Below the pieces are notes generated by a model. It was not told the origin of the DNA, did not search any database, and saw only the letters and a program-made list of their open reading frames with translations. Both the position numbers and the translations under genes were made by a program. This document shows positions 50,940 through 62,752 of a stretch of DNA of 64,000 nucleotides, one piece after another (within the stretch, counting starts at the first letter, position 1; the number at the start of each line of letters is the position of its first letter). This DNA comes from Cryptomeria japonica (taxonomy: Eukaryota; Streptophyta; Pinopsida; Cupressales; Cupressaceae). The stretch spans positions 245,885,218 through 245,949,217 of the forward strand of contig NC_081406.1 in the NCBI RefSeq assembly GCF_030272615.1, given 5' to 3'.

Positions 50940-51203
50940 GATGATTTCACCGTCTATCTCAATAGTTTTACTAGGTCCATAGACAGAAATGATAATGGGA
51001 AAACCTTGAACTGCCGAAGCAATAGTGATGAGACTTCTGTTTGCTTTATGCCTTCTGATGATTTCACCGTCTTTAGAACAAGGAAGTAGGAATCTTATCT
51101 CAATAGTATTACTAGGCCTACAGACAGAAGTGGTAACAGAAAACCTATGGAACTGCGGAAGCATAACCATGAGACTTCTGTTTGCTTTCTGTGATGGAAT
51201 GAT
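50940..51203 (+). repeat. Imperfect tandem duplication, units ~117 and ~147 bp
   Basis: Both units open gatgatttcaccgtct and contain atctcaatagt, ttactagg, acagacagaa/atagacagaa and gagacttctgtttgcttt. The second unit has a ~24-base insertion (ttagaacaaggaagtagg). Confidence 0.85.
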
Positions 51204-52566
51204 TTTGTTTTCTCACAGTTAACACGCCTTGGTACCTTTTTGTATCAACTGTAAGTGCATGCTTTTTTTTATGGAGTTTTACCTGTTGACTGATATTTTC
51301 TGTAGGTGGATGGATATGAATGTGTATTAAATCCCACCGTGATGTACTCCATCTTGGGGTTTAGTTAGTATATGCTACCGCATCAATATTCCTCAAGTCT
51401 GCGGTGAACTCTTTATGCTTAGAAGTTGGATGTACTTGATAAAAAAAATCAACCTGCACTGGTCTGGCCTGCTTAGTGAAAAAGCTAACATATTCTGTTT
51501 ATTCTGGATGGTAGTATGTCAAAATAAAAACCAAGTAGAAGTTTTTTCCGATCATGTACTAGCCTAACTTTAGTTTCTAAAACTATGCTCCTTTATAGTT
51601 CATTCTTTAGTGACTGAGATCAGGTTGAGCTTCTGGATTGATAGAGCCATAAACAAGCATTATACTGTCAAAGAATGGAAAGTTAGAATGTTTCATAGAG
51701 AAATGTGCAACTGATACGGGGAAGATTTAAACTTTATTTCCTGGGGCCTGGATTTTATAAGATGGATTATTCACTGAACATCAGGTTTTCTAAGTTTAAA
51801 TGCAAGATAGCAAAAATTTGAGGATGGAATCCTTCCTCTTGGAGTGATATGTTTATCCAAGATACTATGAGAAAACTTCAGGATCTTCAGCCTGCCCATA
51901 TCATATTGAATTTAACCTAGTTCCAAAACAAAATATTTGAATCTTTCATCCAAGTCAATGCCTTGGAAGCATTTCTGACAAACATAATTGTTGATATTCT
52001 GTAATATGTAACTGTGCACCCACTCCTAAATATAGGCAATGCCATTAGATTTACTTTTTCTTTTCTGGTTTAAACTGTGTGAAACCTTTTCATCAACAAC
52101 AGAAGAGAAAAAATCTAACATGATGGAGTGTGAAAATTACATGACTCTAAAGATACTTACATCTTAAATTTGGTCCTTTGTTATTTCGTAGTGCTTTAAA
52201 AAACCCCTTATTACTGGACAGTGGATTCTTAAAGCTCAAAGATGTGTGCTGTTGAAATTTAAGCTACACTTCAAAGAAAAAAATTGTAACAAGCTGTTTG
52301 AGTGATACCAAATATTGTCACAACTGTTTGGGTGATGCCATATTTCTTGGGGAATGATTAGCTATGCCTTTTTTGTATTGTAACAAGCTGTTTGGGTGAT
52401 CCCAGATCTATTGGGGAGTCATTAGTGTGACTTGAATCTGTGACTAATAACATCTGGACCACTAGGGCCAACCATTGAATCACAGTCCTCAGGATCATTA
52501 AGCTATATTTTAGTGTTCATTTTCCATCTGTGCATGTGGTAGGTAAGTGCCGACAGATAAAAGAAT

Positions 52567-52948
52567 GTTTTTTTTTCTGGGAATACTATAAATGCAGTAT
52601 GCAGTAATGATATTCTGGATAGCTTTTCTCAGTCATTGAAAGGGATTGTGCTTATTAAATTTTACATGCCAATCTCGCCAGTTTCATGTTTTTGTAGATT
52701 TATTTCATATGTAGCATGTTTGATATTCTCTTTTAAAATTTTATGTGGTCACACATGTTTTTTTTTTCCCGGAATACTATAAATGCAGTAAGAAGTAATG
52801 ATATTCTGGATAGCTTTTCTCAGTCATTGAAAGGGATTGTGCTTATTAAATTTTACATGCCAATCTCGCCAGTTTCATGTTTTTGTAGATTTATTTCACA
52901 TGTAGCATGTTTGATATTCTCTTTTAAAATTTTATGTGGTCACACAGA
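52567..52948 (+). repeat. Tandem duplication, two 191-bp units
   Basis: The block gaatactataaatgcagta ... gtggtcacaca occurs at 52581 and 52772 with only a few differences, so the duplication is young relative to the surrounding sequence. Confidence 0.95.
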
Positions 52949-53376
52949 TCAGTGGCCTCTCTTTTGAGGATTCTGTTCCACATAAATACTTTCTCACTCC
53001 TTTTACGTCATCTAGTGCGGTGTATAGATATATACTAAGATAAAGACAAGTTGTGTAGGGATATATTAGTTCTTTAGACAGACGGAATTCCAACTAAGTG
53101 TTCTCTTTCTATATTTAGAAACCTGTCATACCTCAGTATTAAAGTGCCATACAATGGTTTGCATATTAAGGTATATTATTTCCAATGCTTTGGTACAAGC
53201 ATTTTGAAAGCCATAGAAATGCATTTTTATCTTTGGTGCTAAGCTCTATGCTATGGATCTTAATGTTTTTCTTGTTTTAAATATTGAATGCAGACTTCTT
53301 CCACTCCTGCCATCTGTGCTGCAATTTCTCCATGTGCAACTTTTTTCCTAAGATCTCATCAAATAATGGAATTTCA

Positions 53377-54660
53377 ATGGAGAACTGGAATGCTTTAGTG
53401 GTGAATAAAAGGAGTATGATAGACTCTCAAAATGGAAACAGGCCAGCAAAGAAGAGGAGGACAAATTTTCCATCTCTGCATGAGAATTATATGAGCATGG
53501 ATAAGTTGTCATGGGGAGAATTTCATGAAGACTTATTGGAGAGGGTGCTTGCAAGGTTGCCTGTATCTAAGTTGTTCAGTTTCCGTTCAGTGTGCAAAAG
53601 ATGGAATTCAATATTAGATTCTCCAAGTTTTCTGGATGCTTCTTCAGAGGTGCCATTCCGAGCTCCATGGTTCTACATGGTAGATTCAAAGTTTGAACAA
53701 GGGATGGTGTATGACACAGAAGTGTATAAATGGCACCACATTAAAGTTCCACATGTGCTTAGCAAAAATGTGTCGAAGCCAATAGCATCTGCAGGAGGTC
53801 TAATTTGTTTTGAGTCAGCTTATGGCAAGTTCATTGTTTGCAACCCTCTCACAGGACAGTGCCGCAAACTACCCAATTTACACTTTACTGAGACAATACA
53901 TGCAGTCACCATGGTTGCATATAAAAAGTCTTACAAGGTAATTGTCATATATGGCATTTTCCCTACCTTTGTGACTAAAGTCTATGATTCATCAACCTGC
54001 AGATGGAGTGAACCATCTATATGCTGGAACATGAAGGAAAAGTGTGGAACATCATGCTTGAAGCAAAATATGAGCAATGATGATGGAATTATGTACTTCC
54101 TGAACAAAGGGGGTAATATTGTTGCTTCTGATGTCCAGCGGAGTCCTTCAAAAGAGTATTCTTCTATCTTGACATCAGCCAATGGTGAAGAAGAAATAGT
54201 CTATTTTTTTAACAGAGGAGGTAATGTAGTGGCCTGTAATACTCACAAAGGCTTGTGGTATGAGCTTCCTCCTTTATCACATCCAACGCTTGAGTACTCC
54301 CTAGACATTGTGAATTGTGGGGGGCGTATGTTGGTTGTAGTACTCCTTGATTTTTTGGAGAGTTCTACAGTGAGAATATGGGAATTTGACGAGGCCAATT
54401 CTGAATGGAAGCAAGCTTTAGCAATGCCTGTTTCGATGTCTCATCGATACTTTGGAATGAAAGCTGACCTCAACTGTACAGCTTATGATAACTTGATGAT
54501 GATTTGCATAAGTTCTTGTGAATTTAGCTGTCTAGTACTTTGTAATATTATAGAAAACTCATGGCTAGAGTTGCCTCTTTGTTCTCTGACTGGAGACTGT
54601 GATATCAAAAAGTTTGTATCTGCCTTCCCATTTGAACCAAGGCTGGAAGCCCCCGTTTGA
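53377..54660 (+). CDS. F-box protein with kelch-like C-terminal region
   Basis: An uninterrupted frame of 427 codons in a single coding exon. A basic patch (PAKKRRT, residues 23-29) precedes the F-box at about residues 49-92 (FHEDLLERVLARLP ... FRSVCKRWNSIL), which in the family binds SKP1 in an SCF ubiquitin ligase. The C-terminal ~320 residues show the pattern of plant F-box/kelch-associated domains (GGLICFES, VCNPLTGQCRKLP, VYDSSTCRWSE, IWEFDEANSEW), likely the substrate-binding part. It resembles the Arabidopsis At5g15710-type F-box/kelch proteins (from memory, not searched). Two similar strips, IMYFLNKGGNIVAS and IVYFFNRGGNVVAC, lie 37 residues apart, suggesting an internal duplication. 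The acceptor is at 53293. An in-frame ATG at 53332 would add 15 residues, but its context is poor. Confidence 0.85.
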   Translation: MENWNALVVNKRSMIDSQNGNRPAKKRRTNFPSLHENYMSMDKLSWGEFHEDLLERVLARLPVSKLFSFRSVCKRWNSILDSPSFLDASSEVPFRAPWFYMVDSKFEQGMVYDTEVYKWHHIKVPHVLSKNVSKPIASAGGLICFESAYGKFIVCNPLTGQCRKLPNLHFTETIHAVTMVAYKKSYKVIVIYGIFPTFVTKVYDSSTCRWSEPSICWNMKEKCGTSCLKQNMSNDDGIMYFLNKGGNIVASDVQRSPSKEYSSILTSANGEEEIVYFFNRGGNVVACNTHKGLWYELPPLSHPTLEYSLDIVNCGGRMLVVVLLDFLESSTVRIWEFDEANSEWKQALAMPVSMSHRYFGMKADLNCTAYDNLMMICISSCEFSCLVLCNIIENSWLELPLCSLTGDCDIKKFVSAFPFEPRLEAPV

Positions 54661-55090
54661 TATTGTTAATGTCCATCAGAGGGTTTATTATAACCTATAC
54701 AAAATCTGTCAGTCTTGTGGAGCTTCAGATTATAAGCTACCAAGACTCAAAATTATGTGCAGAAAATTAACACTTGTTTCCAATCAAGTGCTATGTGTTC
54801 TCATCCATTCTTTGAATTCCAACTTCCTTCATCTTTGCTTTAAATCAGTGGGAATTTTTGCTGCACTATTTATAGGCCATGCAACATGAAGGTCATGTGA
54901 TAATTTTGTTAACTTTTTAACATACTTGAATAAATTTTTAAGTGTTTAAACGTTTGTCATCAAGTTTCTCTTTGATTTTCACCAAACCAACTTGAATGAA
55001 CTCATTTTGTATCAAGCAGTATTTTTGTTTGACCACTGCAACTTTTTTAGTAAAAGATCTTAAATAAATTTATAGAAAGAACAAAGAAAA
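54661..55090 (+). other. 3' untranslated region of the F-box gene (approximate)
   Basis: AATAAA occurs at 54929-54934 and again near 55065 (taaataaattt); either could serve in polyadenylation. The end is not fixed. Confidence 0.4.
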
Positions 55091-57290
55091 TACATTTTAC
55101 TGTCCACAAATATGTAAATAGGATTGTAAAATGCAGCTAGCTTAGAGTGGATTAAGGGAGAGTTCAACATGTCTCCAATGAACTAAAGAAAACTAGAAAA
55201 TTGTTCACCCCCAAATGTGAAAGTGGAAAAATAGCTGATTCATATTCAACTTGGGTATTACAACAAATGATTCATCAATACGGCTTTCTAATTCTTTATG
55301 TACTATTCCAATGTTTATGCTACCAAAAACAACAATCTAATGCTGTAACATGATCTTACAGCAGCCAAATGGTTGCCATCTACATCAGATATCCTTCATG
55401 TAATTGTATACATGCTCATACACAATGCTTATTTACCAGATTTCAGTCTTGCGCTCCTATTAACATGTGCGCTCCTATTAACATGTGGTTGTTCTTTATT
55501 CCACAAAGCCAACAGAGCAACAAAAAAAATGCTGATTCTTTAACTTATTCAAAGTAGAATTCAATGCCGATTCCTTAACTCACTTAAATTTGAATTCAAC
55601 TTCTAGTCACTGTTATGAACAAGTAACAGGCTTTTAATCAACTGAACATGTCATTCTTATGCTTTCTTAAATTTTCAAGTTAGTGCAGTGGTGAAAATAA
55701 GCAAGCAAAAGAATACAAATATGGAGAGGGAGAGAAAAACAAGCATTTACCTTGAAAAATCTTAACGTGAGAAAATTCTATATAAATGAAGCCATGACAC
55801 TCCATACCCACAATCATCTTTCAAGATTTTACAAGCCAATTTCTTGAATTATTCCTTGAAATGTACTTTGGATATTGGTCTAGTGAATTTACAATGCTCT
55901 CTAGGCTGGCCTTCCTTGGATTACTTGCTTACCCAACATACATTGCTGCTGCTCCCTGCTATTGCAGTCATCTCCTACTTTGAAAACTCCCTAAGATCAC
56001 TCTTATAGAGTCTTGAATGCATTTAAATGGCTTTTCTAAAACTCGTAGACTGGTATATTCATGCTAAGGGATGGGAATTCGTGTTTTGCAAAGGATTTTA
56101 AACACCTCCAGGACGAAGAGGCCCAAGAAAATTTGATTCAAATCCTCTTTGGACGCTTGGCATTGCTATTCTATTCCTTATAGTATGGATTTCAAACTAA
56201 AGACAAAACTCATTCTTTTTCTTGTTTCGTGATGTACAGTTTTTTCATGAGCCGAAACTATTTGCACGTTCTCTTCTTAACGGAATCTATTTGTATGTTC
56301 TCTTCTTAACGGAATCTATACCACTTGGGACTTTAGATTCAATAATGTGGCCCTAGGGCTTTGACTCATCGTTGACCCCTAGTGCACTTGTTGACCCTAT
56401 TCTACGCTCGATACACTATATCCTACCTATACCCTACCTTGTTTGGTTCTATCTTGATGATGTTAGAAGTATGTCCTAAGCTTTTCTTTAAACATAGAAA
56501 TAAAATTGATCATCTTAATCAATTGAATTATTGTAATTTTTGGGAGCTAATTAGGATCACACCTCTCCCAATCTAGAAGGTTTGAATTAAAAAAATAGAT
56601 TTAATGTCTAGTTTTTTAAATGCAACCTCTTTCTTCATTGCTTTCCATATTTGATGATTCCTTGTAAATCAAGACTCCGTGGCTCTTTCACATACTAGTC
56701 AAATTACGCTCTTACATTATTTGGTGTCTTGACCTTTGCTCTTATCTTGCGCTTGCTCTCTTTAGTGACACCCTTTTTTTTAAAATCTTGGCTTGCTATT
56801 GCACATTATTGTGCCTTTACTCGTCCTTTTACTCTGTAGCACCTTTACTTCAACTCATATGGTTAGTAGTGATCTTAGTTGTAGCCCCTTTTTTCATATC
56901 ACACATACTTGCAAACTAGAGGATTGCTCTGTATGGAGATGTTTGTTTCATCTTCAATCTTAACATCTCTATAAGTGATCGAATTTTTTTGATTATATAA
57001 GTGGTTCAAATCACAACCTTCTTTATATAGTTGCTAACCTATTCAAGTGTATACATAACTAGATTTTTTTCAACTTATTGATGAGGACGAAGGGGCCCCT
57101 ACGTGGCTAACTTGTAGTAGTCATGACCTCAATCTCATCCCTTTATTATGTTAGTCCTATGTACTCGACAAGACTTGATCCCTTATGGACTCTTTGTGAG
57201 CCAATCAACTTCATTCATAGGCCAAGGCCCACTTTACATCAACAAGAAATAAAACTATATGAAAATTCTTTCAACAAAAACAAGATATAT
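55091..57290. other. Intergenic sequence, no gene seen
   Basis: No frame resembles a known protein. A short direct repeat (gcgctcctattaacatgtg at about 55452 and 55471) and a second (tgttctcttcttaacggaatct, about 56268 and 56297) were noticed. Confidence 0.5.
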
Positions 57291-59450
57291 GTGTAATTAT
57301 ATATCCACAAATAAATAACTTTTGAGAGTACTACTTACCATGCATTCTATTTTCTCTTTACTATCAATGATCACATGATACATTTTTATCAAGATAAGTA
57401 GGTTTTGAAAGGGGCCTCTCCCTTTTATAACAAAATAACTACCATGAAAAAAATGAGCCCCACAACATGTGGGGGCATCACAAAGAACAACAAAAACTAG
57501 AGTAGGAATAACTAAGAACAAAATAAACAACAAAGGAGTAGGTGGAAATGAAGAAAACACAACAAAGAGGGAAGCTAGCCAGGCTTGGCTAGCATCTTTA
57601 GACTAGAAGCAATATTTCATTCATTGGCAAAGAAGTTGATCTAATCTTCTAAGGAGGCTTCAATAGTGTCACCCTCCACCATTATCCCTTTATTCTTGAT
57701 AGTCTGAATAGTCCTAGCACATGTCCTTCTAGTAGGACCTTTAATAGTGATGGGTCCACCCTAAAAAAATTGAAGACTTATTTTATGGAGATCATTTTGT
57801 AGAATAAACAAACTAGTGGCTAAGTTTTTGGTATTGTATTCTTGTTGAAGGACACTATCTCTTGAAGGTTCCTAGTTATATCTTCCTACTTCTCAATGCA
57901 ATTTAGCCAATTCTTCGATCTCTACCAGCCCCTGCTACCAAAAGAAACAATAGTTGGAATCTCCAAAACAATGGTATCACTATCCTTATAAGATCTTTTG
58001 GGGGCTTCATGACCCTTAGGATTTTGGTCAAGGCCTTCATCTACTTCACCAATTATTTTTAGTCACAAATTTGAAGGTTAACCACCTCTTTCATCTTGAG
58101 AACTCCATTTAACATCTCAATACACCAACTACCAGTTTGAGGCACAAGGTTTTTCTCCCTAGAGGATGAGGGTATACTAACAATGGGGTCCTCCAACATA
58201 GCTTTTCCATTATTCTTTATTTCCATAGTTCCATCTTTTTACCCTAGGGGATTCTTGGAAAAAATTAAAGTTTAAGCTTGATTTAGGTGGTTGAGGTCAA
58301 GATTTAGGATTTTGATCTTGATAATTCTAGGTTGGTCAACCCACAATTCTGTGTCCACTTTCAACGTCATCATGGTATTTTCTTGAAATCACTATTTTTT
58401 ATAAAATTAAATGATTTAAGCCTTGTGTGGTTCTATCTAAATGGTTATAATTTAAGAGGGTTAAGTTAGACCCCATTAGATTGAACCCTCTTTAATAGAA
58501 TTGCCCTAGTTCTTAAATCAAACCCTTAATGGAGTCTCCTTTGCACCAATCAAGATGTTAAGAAAAAACCATTTTTACTTCACCTTTTGGAGGATCAAAC
58601 CAAGTCATTTAGGAGATCTAGTTTGTAACTATATAGCTCTTATTATAAGCTTTCCCAAAAGGATAATTTTGATTGTATTTTTTATTTATTTCTTATGAAT
58701 GTAATTTTTTCATCAAATGTCAAGGTCGTTATTTCACACACAAAAAAAAAAAATAGAGAAAAATTCTAAAATATATCTATGCACTAGGTATTGATGTCCT
58801 TATTTCAACATAAAAAGAAGAATTTAATTCAAATGAATAAAAAAAAATATGTGATACCAAATCAACATATGTTTGAATTATAGTTAATGTCACCTCAAAA
58901 AGATCAAAATTATATTATTCAATAACTAAGTATGAAAAGAATATGTGCCCGAGATATTGGTGTTACAAATCTGTGTTTAAAAATTTATAATTTTATCCTT
59001 TTTACAAATAAAGATATGCTATATTGAACACATGTAACTTTTTTGAAATGTTTTCATTATATAAACTTGGGAAGGGCCTTACCATATATAGGGAACAACT
59101 GAAAAAAAGCTAGAAAACAACAAACCTAAATGACAAACAAAACATGTCTCATGAGAAGAGAGTTGGAACACACAAAAAAAAATGCTTTTGATTAGAGCAT
59201 GGAATTGGAAGAAGCCCTCAAAGATTGAGGGAACAAGGACCAAGAATAGTCTCTCAAGGAGGTTTGGATCCCATCTTCACCCAATCTCCAGATAGGGGAA
59301 GGTAGGGATGAAAATTCTTTTCACTTTTTGAAAGAGGAAACTTAGTCAAAGCACTCTCAAGGACATCTACAAGTTTCCTTTTGACCTTACAAGGGAAATC
59401 TAAGCTCACATTAGCCTTAGAAACTCTTCTAGTAGAATCTAGAATCTTCC
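57291..59450 (-). pseudogene. Decayed tail of a retroelement ORF
   Basis: On the minus strand, fragments such as RTIQTIKNKGIMVEGDTIEA (near 57700) and NFHPYLPLSGDWVKMGS (near 59310) look protein-derived, but they change frame and hold stops. Their position after the DUF4283-like part suggests the rest of the same LINE ORF1 or a relative. I cannot assign the family firmly. Confidence 0.25.
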
Positions 59451-60060
59451 TATTATAGTAAGGTTAATGACAAACCTCTTCAAACTTGAAGATCTCATTG
59501 GAGTACACAATTTCATGAAAATCTTGGCATAACCAAGACAAATGCCTGCCATTATGGAAATGCAATTTTCAAGAGGTCAATAAAAATTCCTACTACTAAA
59601 CGACCAACCTAGAGAACACCTTAATATTGTTGGGTAATTCTACACAAACAAAAAATCTAGAAAAAATAAACTTTGTTCTATATTCATGATATCATCAATG
59701 GAGATGAACTAAACAATAACATCAACAATACCATGAATGATACTTTCATCCTAGAACTCCAAAGGGAGCCTATGGAGATGAACCCATATACAAATCATGT
59801 TAATCTTGGTAGCATCAAAACCAACATACCATCTTTTTAAAAATAGAAAAGCCTTACCAAAAAAGTGGGACCCTCTAAATGGAGCTATCCTTGATGGACT
59901 AGAAGGAGAAGAGGATGAATCCATTCATCAAGGCCTTCACATGAATGAGACTTGTCTAGCATTTAGACAATCAATTGTGAATAAACTCAATGTTTGGTAT
60001 ATGAATAAAGAAGCTCTCAATAAGAGAAAAATGTAAGCCTTTAGAGGCTCTTTCCACCCA
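59451..60060 (-). pseudogene. LINE ORF1-like remnant (DUF4283-type)
   Basis: The minus strand near 59890-59740 reads PFRGSHFFGKAFLFLKRW, then ICIWVHLHRLPLEF, which follows the plant LINE ORF1/DUF4283 pattern (GPWxFGxxxLxLxRW ... VWVxLPxLPLEFW). Stops interrupt it and downstream parts are out of frame. The domain occurs in plant non-LTR retrotransposon ORF1 proteins, often before a zinc knuckle; no intact knuckle is visible here. Confidence 0.45.
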
Positions 60061-60509
60061 AGCTTCAAGGGGGAGGAGAGGGCACACAATATAATAATTT
60101 ATCACTATCCATAACAAAAACCCTTTGCACAATAGCAAGGTACTTAACGAAGAGATTGCTAGTCCCAACAATAGAAGGACTGGAAGTAGGCATATCACAC
60201 ACCACCCTCTTATCTAGACCCAACCCCCCACTACAAAGTAGGAGATGCAAGTCTTGCACAATGTCTACCCAACAAAATTTCAAACTCTTATTGCCCTCAT
60301 GAAGAGACTCCACCAAAACTAAGCAATCAAAGACCCTAACAAAAGTAAGAGATGAAATCTTAGCATCCATTGAGGATGTAGGGAAAGTGACTAATAAAGA
60401 ATCCAAAAATGCAATAAGAGACTATTCTCTTGATGAAAAAACCTCAAAAGATACTTCCTTCACACCAGGGATAACTTTAAGAAACCACCCCTCGGGCAAC
60501 TGTGTAAAA
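60061..60509. other. Unassigned sequence upstream of the 42-bp repeat field
   Basis: A minus-strand open frame of 113 codons (60406-60065) covers most of it. I recognise no domain and it may be a continuation of the decayed retroelement ORF. Confidence 0.3.
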
Positions 60510-60860
60510 TCCTGGCGAATCAGACATTATTTCGGGGGAAAATTTTCATATGGATGGCAAATGTTTTTTTCAAAATAGGGCAAAAATTTATTTTGTATTG
60601 GCGATTTTTTTCTAGGGTACGAAAATTCCATAAATTTCTGGCGAATTATACCTTGTTCTATGGGGAAAATATATATTGTAGGAGGCGAATAATTTTTGTT
60701 AAAAGGAAAAAATATATAATTACATGGGTGAAAAATTTTACTCCGAAGGAAAAATTACTTAAATGTATTGGCGATTTTTATCCACCGCTTGAAAATTATT
60801 GAATTTGTTTTGGCGAATATTTTGTTATTTATGGAAAAATATATAATTTATTGGCGATTT
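60510..60860 (+). repeat. Diverged 42-bp tandem repeat, ~8-9 units
   Basis: The core GGCGA (or one-base variants) recurs at 60514, 60556, 60600, 60640, 60684, 60727, 60770, 60812 and 60853, spacings of 40-44. Midway between them a ggGGAAAAt-type core recurs (60535, 60577, 60618, 60661, 60704, 60747, 60788, 60831) with the same period. The rest of each unit is A/T-rich and badly diverged. Confidence 0.75.
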
Positions 60861-61300
60861 CATGAATTCATTGCCATTAATAGACAAGGCACATCACATC
60901 ACATCAGTACATCACATTGAATCCGGACTCTGCACGATGTATCAATAAGTGTGGCCTCTTTGACACGTGAAGGGTGACACATACCTAAAATCCATCAATG
61001 ATTTTAAATCATTCGATGATCGTAGATCAATGGCTGAAGTTTTATTTCGACCCAATTTTTTGAAGGGAACATAGCTCACCAGAAAGTGCCCAGAATGGAA
61101 TTGGATTCAATAGACACGTATCAAATCTCACAAATCACGATCGATAATTTTGGTCATTTAATACATATCTATTCACTTACGGCAATCCACACTGTCCCCA
61201 CGACTTCCAATGTGGTACTTGCCAACTTGGTACTGGTTTTGAGTTGTTTCCAAATTTAAAGCAATTAATAGGGTTAGAGAAGTAATTATTACAATCAAGA
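60861..61300. other. Possible promoter-proximal region of the 61452 frame
   Basis: No coding signal; contains short catcacatcacatcagtacatcaca repeats around 60893-60917. Confidence 0.35.
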
Positions 61301-61306
61301 GCTTTA

Positions 61307-61315
61307 TTTATATAC
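61307..61315 (+). promoter_or_regulatory. Candidate TATA box before the 61452 frame
   Basis: TTTATATAC lies ~140 bases before the ATG. A possible leader intron (ctcacg|gtattt at about 61380 to ctcaag just before the ATG) would fit but is unproven. Confidence 0.3.
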
Positions 61316-61451
61316 GATCTCTGCTTCTTTCATCTTCAATTAGCCTTTGCCATTTGGTAGATAAATCATCGGAGCTCACGGTATTTAAATTCTTTCTCTG
61401 GTTTAGGTTTATAAGCTTAGGTTGTTTAATTTGTTAATCTGTTTTCTCAAG

Positions 61452-62027
61452 ATGGACACTCCCATCCACTTGAGAAGCATTTCTGCAGAGGACCAGAGGG
61501 CCTTTCTGGGCTCTATTAAGGATGAAACCCTTCAATCAGTTTGCAAGGAGGTCGGGTCGTTCATCAATGAGGTTGTGCAGATGGTGCTGGGTAGAGAGTT
61601 TCTGTGAAACGAAAATAGTACCGTGTTAACACAAACATTACATCCCCGTTTCGTAGCGTCTCTTCTAGACCTCAGAGGAGACAAGGTGGATATGCTGATG
61701 CTGTTGAGGAAGGTTTTTAAGGAAGACTTCCTTGGAGATGACATTACTATTGTCGTCCTTGTAGAAGTAGGGGTGGAGATCCCTTGGGCGAGTGAATTAA
61801 CCAAGCTTCTCCTCCTTGACCAAATAGTGCCAGTGGCCAGACAACCGTTTCTCCTGAACCTGAATGTAGAGCACTTGACGCGTCACAGGAAATGGGCATT
61901 GATTGGCAGGGACTTCCTCCGGAAATGGTTGCTCCTTGACGACTTTCCAAACTACAATTGGCTTGAAGAATTCTCTCAATTTATGTTGTTTCAAGAATTC
62001 TACATGGAAGGAGGGTCAGATTCTTAG
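61452..62027 (+). pseudogene. Unrecognised gene-like frame with one in-frame TGA
   Basis: An ATG at 61452 opens a frame of 191 codons to TAG at 62025, interrupted only by TGA at 61605 (GREFL-stop-NENS). I do not recognise the family. The first part (residues 1-51) reads as amphipathic helices (FLGSIKDETLQSVCKEVGSF), the second has an acidic/hydrophobic mix with two WL motifs near the end (FLRKWLLLDDFPNYNWLEEF). No signal peptide or transmembrane segment is evident. The base composition is richer in GC than the flanks, as in real exons. One stop in 192 codons suggests a recent pseudogene, or a short protein of 51 residues. A CGA-to-TGA change is the simplest explanation. Confidence 0.45.
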
Positions 62028-62752
62028 TGCAAAGTTGTAAACCATCCACTACCTTGGCCCTAGCCCCGCCCCCCTAGGCCCCTAGTAGTTTTTTTTTCCT
62101 ATGTCCTCGAAACCTAACAGGCTCAGTGACTCACTCAGTTTGGCTTTTAAGTTTTTAAGGGACTCAAGTCTCAGACTTGAGATGAAAAAATTGTAAATTT
62201 CCAAAGCATAAATATTAATGACAATTTTTCAAATTCCAGTTTGTTTCAGTTTGCCTCTTACAGTCTTATGGATATAAAAATGCTTTCTATAATTCTATTT
62301 CATTTTTATTAATTAATTTCTTTCAAATGCTTTTTATATATGAGCTACGTTATTTCAATTATTTGTTAAACAATGGAAAGAAATTTAATACTGTGATCTT
62401 TTTTATGTAATGCTATAATTTTTTTTTTTAGTTCGTTCCATTAATTATTTGTACATTGATTATGGTTGATTATAATTTTATAAGTATATAGTCATTCAAA
62501 ATACAAAATTTCAAAAGTTTCAAGATACAAAAGTTTATCGGTAAAGGTTTTTTCATTCTATTAATTCAAATGTTTCAAGATACAAAATTTACAGTCATTC
62601 ATGCATAAACTCAGACAGAGAGAAAACCATACTGCCCACAGCTAATAGCAAGCAGACAAAAAAATGAGTTCATTGCTGGATATCCATAACAAATGCTCTA
62701 GCAGTAATAAATCATTTGGAAGCAAATTAAAAAACACTGGCCAATAGGCCGC
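62028..62752. other. AT-rich spacer between two convergent frames
   Basis: No coding or structural signal beyond A/T runs; the two flanking frames converge on it. Confidence 0.5.

Larger units (their letters stand above)
50132..53293 (+). other. Probable long 5'-leader intron of the F-box gene
   Basis: This 3.2 kb T-rich stretch ends tattgaatgcag at 53293, a good acceptor. It contains two local tandem duplications (50940-51203 and 52567-52948) and no coding frame of its own. Confidence 0.4.

Noticed and set aside
54599-54889. 96-codon frame overlapping the end of the F-box CDS
   Set aside because: It overlaps in another frame, continues into the 3' UTR and resembles no protein.
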